From Allomuricauda sp. CAU 1633 (GTDB lineage: Bacteria; Bacteroidota; Bacteroidia; Flavobacteriales; Flavobacteriaceae): a stretch of DNA of 64,000 nt. Made by a program: the position numbers and the translations under genes. The notes under the pieces are model-generated. The model did not search any database, was not told the origin of the DNA, and was given only the letters and a program-made list of their open reading frames with translations. Shown here in pieces: positions 63,559 to 64,000 of the stretch; position 1 is the first letter of the stretch, and every line of letters starts with the position of its first letter. Where the stretch lies: the NCBI RefSeq assembly GCF_017313225.1, contig NZ_JAFLNE010000009.1, positions 61,110-125,109 on the forward strand, given 5' to 3'.

Positions 63559-63730
63559 TACATTTTGTGGTTTATATGTTACGTCAATATTGACTTCGCA
63601 AAGGTTGTGCTCAATACAGAGTTGTAACATGGACGATTTATCCTTTTGAATGGATTTTTCCAAGCAATGTGCTTATTTCATGTTTTTTGATGTGAAAAAA
63701 TCAATCACACCCAATTAAGTTCTGTGTTTA

Positions 63731-63771
63731 GTCCCTAAAAAGTCCATTAGATTACCAAAATTGTCCATTTT
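63731..63771 (+). promoter_or_regulatory. Three phased direct repeats, likely AraC-type binding sites
   Basis: GTCCCTAAA (63731), GTCCATTAG (63742) and GTCCATTTT (63763) share GTCC(A/C)T and are spaced 11 and 21 bases apart, one and two helical turns. They lie between the divergent AhpD-like and hydrolase genes. AraC-family proteins bind such repeats on one face of DNA, and the adjacent AraC gene is the natural candidate. Confidence 0.5.
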
Positions 63772-63832
63772 AATTGAAGTGCTGTGTGGGGATCTTTGTT
63801 GCTCACATTAAAAAAAATCAAAATTGGAACAA

Positions 63833-63880
63833 TTGAAAAAAACATATGTTTTAGTACATGGGGCATGGCATGGTGCATTG
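63833..63880 (+). pseudogene. Alpha/beta hydrolase gene truncated by an IS insertion (5' end only)
   Basis: The frame reads KKTYVLVHGAWHGA and stops after one more codon. This is the first strand and oxyanion loop (HGxWHGxW) of many alpha/beta-fold hydrolases, which normally continue HGAWCW. Only about 15 codons remain before an IS3-family end. No ATG is in frame; the TTG at 63833 is the best start, and a second TTG is at 63824. The rest of the gene may lie beyond the IS, outside the window. Confidence 0.7.
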
Positions 63881-64000
63881 TAGATACCCCAAAAATTAGG
63901 GCAGTAAGTTTAATCATTAAATTTACTGAATATGACACGAAGAAAATTCACCCCGAAGTTCAAGACCAAGGTGGTCCTTGAAGCCTTGAAAGAGCGGCAT
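63879..64000 (+). mobile_element. IS3-family insertion sequence, left end (continues beyond window)
   Basis: The element probably begins at the TG of TGTAGATACCCC (63879), since IS3-family ends start with TG and the hydrolase reading breaks off exactly here. CCCCAAAAATTAGGG at 63887-63901 is partly palindromic and may belong to the terminal repeat. The transposase gene begins 53 bases in. The right end is outside the window. Confidence 0.7.
63932..64000 (+). CDS. IS3-family transposase OrfA, partial (start only)
   Basis: Twenty-three codons from an ATG to the window edge read MTRRKFTPKFKTKVVLEALK and then ERH. This is the opening of the helix-turn-helix OrfA of IS3-family transposases ((K/R)RRKFTxEFKxKVxLEAL). 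The rest of OrfA and OrfB would follow to the right. Confidence 0.88.
   Translation, partial: MTRRKFTPKFKTKVVLEALKERH

Noticed and set aside
63784..63981. 65-codon plus-strand frame at the right edge.
   Set aside because: It crosses the hydrolase/IS junction in a frame different from both the hydrolase fragment and the transposase, so it is accidental.
1..64000. CRISPR arrays, tRNA or rRNA genes, phage or conjugation modules.
   Set aside because: No regularly spaced repeats, no cloverleaf-like tRNA sequences, no rRNA segments, and no integrase, phage structural or transfer genes were seen.

Overview
The window comes from a marine-type Flavobacteriia (Bacteroidota) genome. The evidence is a SusC/SusD pair, a one-protein hybrid two-component sensor with an AraC output domain, lipoprotein signals on the periplasmic enzymes, low G+C, and promoters of the TAnnTTTG (-7) type. 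I see no tRNA, rRNA or CRISPR array.

Almost everything serves uptake and breakdown of plant or algal cell-wall sugars, and the sugars covered are those of rhamnogalacturonan-I pectin. Left to right: a cut-off GntR-type regulator (1-395) diverges from an L-rhamnose operon (613-8072: rhamnulose-1-P aldolase/lactaldehyde dehydrogenase fusion, isomerase, kinase, L-lactate dehydrogenase and an NCS1-type permease). A converging minus-strand group (8222-13547) holds a Gfo/Idh/MocA oxidoreductase, a probable six-hairpin glycosidase lipoprotein and a GH28 enzyme, with remnants of a duplicated copy between them. A LacI regulator (13773-14792) faces a ten-gene minus-strand galacturonate/unsaturated-uronate operon (14804-25413: uxaA, uxaB, TRAP dctM/Q/P, KDPG aldolase, KDG kinase, uxaC, kduD, kduI). 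The rhamnose operon and kduI share the same LacI-like palindrome. A YiaK-type dehydrogenase and a second GntR regulator follow (25895-28473).

A non-sugar island (28767-32531) holds a TetR repressor diverging from a TPR protein, an SCO-type thioredoxin-fold protein and a METTL7-like methyltransferase.

The right half is a polysaccharide utilization locus for galactose- and arabinose-containing glycans: hybrid sensor (32572-36534), GH2, GH43, SusC, SusD, a large FG-GAP/ASPIC lipoprotein, three more GH43-fold enzymes, a clan GH-A hydrolase, then galactose mutarotase, galactokinase, GalT and a sodium/sugar symporter (to 58119). A separate FadR-regulated unit (58216-61742) carries KDG kinase, KDPG aldolase and D-galactonate dehydratase. 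The right edge has an AraC regulator, an AhpD-like protein, and the first codons of an alpha/beta hydrolase interrupted by an IS3-family element that runs off the window.

The items most worth a second look are the TetR/TPR/SCO/METTL7-like module, the duplicated-module remnants at 9657-9989, the shared operator linking rhamnose and galacturonate genes, a recurrent GAGTTAGTT-plus-hairpin element at three operon junctions, and the IS-split hydrolase.
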